Source: Breznakibacter sp047600785
GTDB lineage: Bacteria; Bacteroidota; Bacteroidia; Bacteroidales; Marinilabiliaceae
Assembly (NCBI GenBank): GCA_047600785.1
Contig: JASGKH010000002.1
Span: 3,472,001-3,536,000 of the forward strand
Direction: 5' to 3'
Length of the DNA: 64,000 bases
This document shows positions 63,883 through 64,000 of the stretch, piece after piece. The position numbers and the translations under genes were made by a program. Every line of letters begins with the position of its first letter. The stretch's first letter is position 1. Under the pieces are notes generated by a model. That model was given only the letters and a program-made list of their open reading frames with translations, had not been told where the DNA came from and did not search any database.

Positions 63883-64000
63883 ATGAAAGCGGTTATTCAG
63901 CGTACTTTAAAGGCAAGTGTGGAAATTGGAGGCCAAATGCATTCGCAAATTGGGAAAGGTGTTCTGATTTTGTTGGGTGTTGAATCATTTGATAATGAAG
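63883..64000 (+). CDS. dtd: D-aminoacyl-tRNA deacylase, start only
   Basis: 39 residues are visible before the window ends. MKAVIQRTLKASVEIGG followed by IGKGVLILLGVES matches the Dtd N-terminus (MRAVIQRVSRASV ... IGRGLLVLLGVE). Dtd removes D-amino acids from mischarged tRNAs. An upstream in-frame ATG (63856) would add 9 residues. The gene continues past the right edge. Confidence 0.85.
   Translation, partial: MKAVIQRTLKASVEIGGQMHSQIGKGVLILLGVESFDNE

Noticed and set aside
1..64000. Mobile elements, prophage, CRISPR arrays, tRNA or rRNA genes
   Set aside because: No transposase, integrase, terminal repeats, regularly spaced repeats, Cas genes or tRNA/rRNA-like sequences were recognised anywhere in the window.

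Overview
This window looks like the chromosome of a Bacteroidota bacterium, probably from the Bacteroidales/Marinilabiliales/Cytophagales side. The evidence is the TAnnTTTG-type -7 promoter boxes, the very short ATP synthase epsilon subunit, DUF4292 and DUF2797 proteins, many lipoprotein and Sec signals, a secreted endonuclease I with a type IX secretion-like C-terminal domain, and heptose-type LPS core genes. I see no phage, transposase, plasmid, CRISPR, tRNA or rRNA. Two genes, kbl at the left edge and a chemoreceptor, are broken by single-base frameshifts that may be sequencing errors.

Region by region. 0-6.2 kb: kbl (minus), a large membrane-anchored beta-propeller-like protein, DUF2797 and a U32 peptidase-family protein. 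6.2-13.5 kb: an LPS-core glycosylation locus with a GT4-GT9 fusion, hldD, a GT90, a GT4, a WaaE-like GT2 and a GT9 heptosyltransferase. 13.5-18.9 kb: atpD-atpC ending in a hairpin terminator, a polyprenyl diphosphate synthase and an MMPL/RND exporter. 19-38 kb: one long plus-strand signalling block. It holds a YfiR-like protein, MCP (frameshifted), STAS, CheY, a stand-alone Hpt, CheA, two CheW, CheR, a histidine-kinase homologue lacking its phospho-acceptor His, CheD, CheB, a GAF-PAS membrane protein, a second CheR, a degenerate CheR, a stand-alone CheB catalytic domain, a GAF membrane protein, a GAF-PAS-PP2C phosphatase, a SiaB-like kinase and a SiaC-like substrate. Two hairpins follow, then an ABCG-like transporter with TerB-like and FHA-like N-terminal domains, a lipoprotein and a small secreted protein, ending at a perfect 23-bp bidirectional terminator.

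42.7-47.2 kb: hemW, a VanZ-like protein, and a minus-strand rpiB-lutB-rrf2 set, then a gene-free AT-rich stretch of about 570 bp. 47.2-61.6 kb: all plus strand, mostly housekeeping genes (nadA, response regulator, ruvB, flippase, dut, TPR lipoprotein, DUF4292 lipoprotein, EnvC-like, RsbW-like kinase, ybeY, mnmG, adenine deaminase, uvrC). 61.7-64 kb: lipoate ligase and endonuclease I (minus), then the start of dtd.

Two things stand out. (1) The signalling block joins a complete chemosensory pathway to a SiaABC-type partner-switching module with no flagellar, pilus or diguanylate cyclase genes beside it, and it carries several duplicated or apparently enzyme-dead components. (2) The gene-free stretch near 46.7-47.2 kb has several DnaA-box-like 9-mers, lies where plus-strand composition changes from C/A-rich to G/T-rich, and is flanked by three parS-like 16-mers (43.84, 58.17 and 58.39 kb). 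I infer that it is, or lies close to, the chromosomal replication origin.
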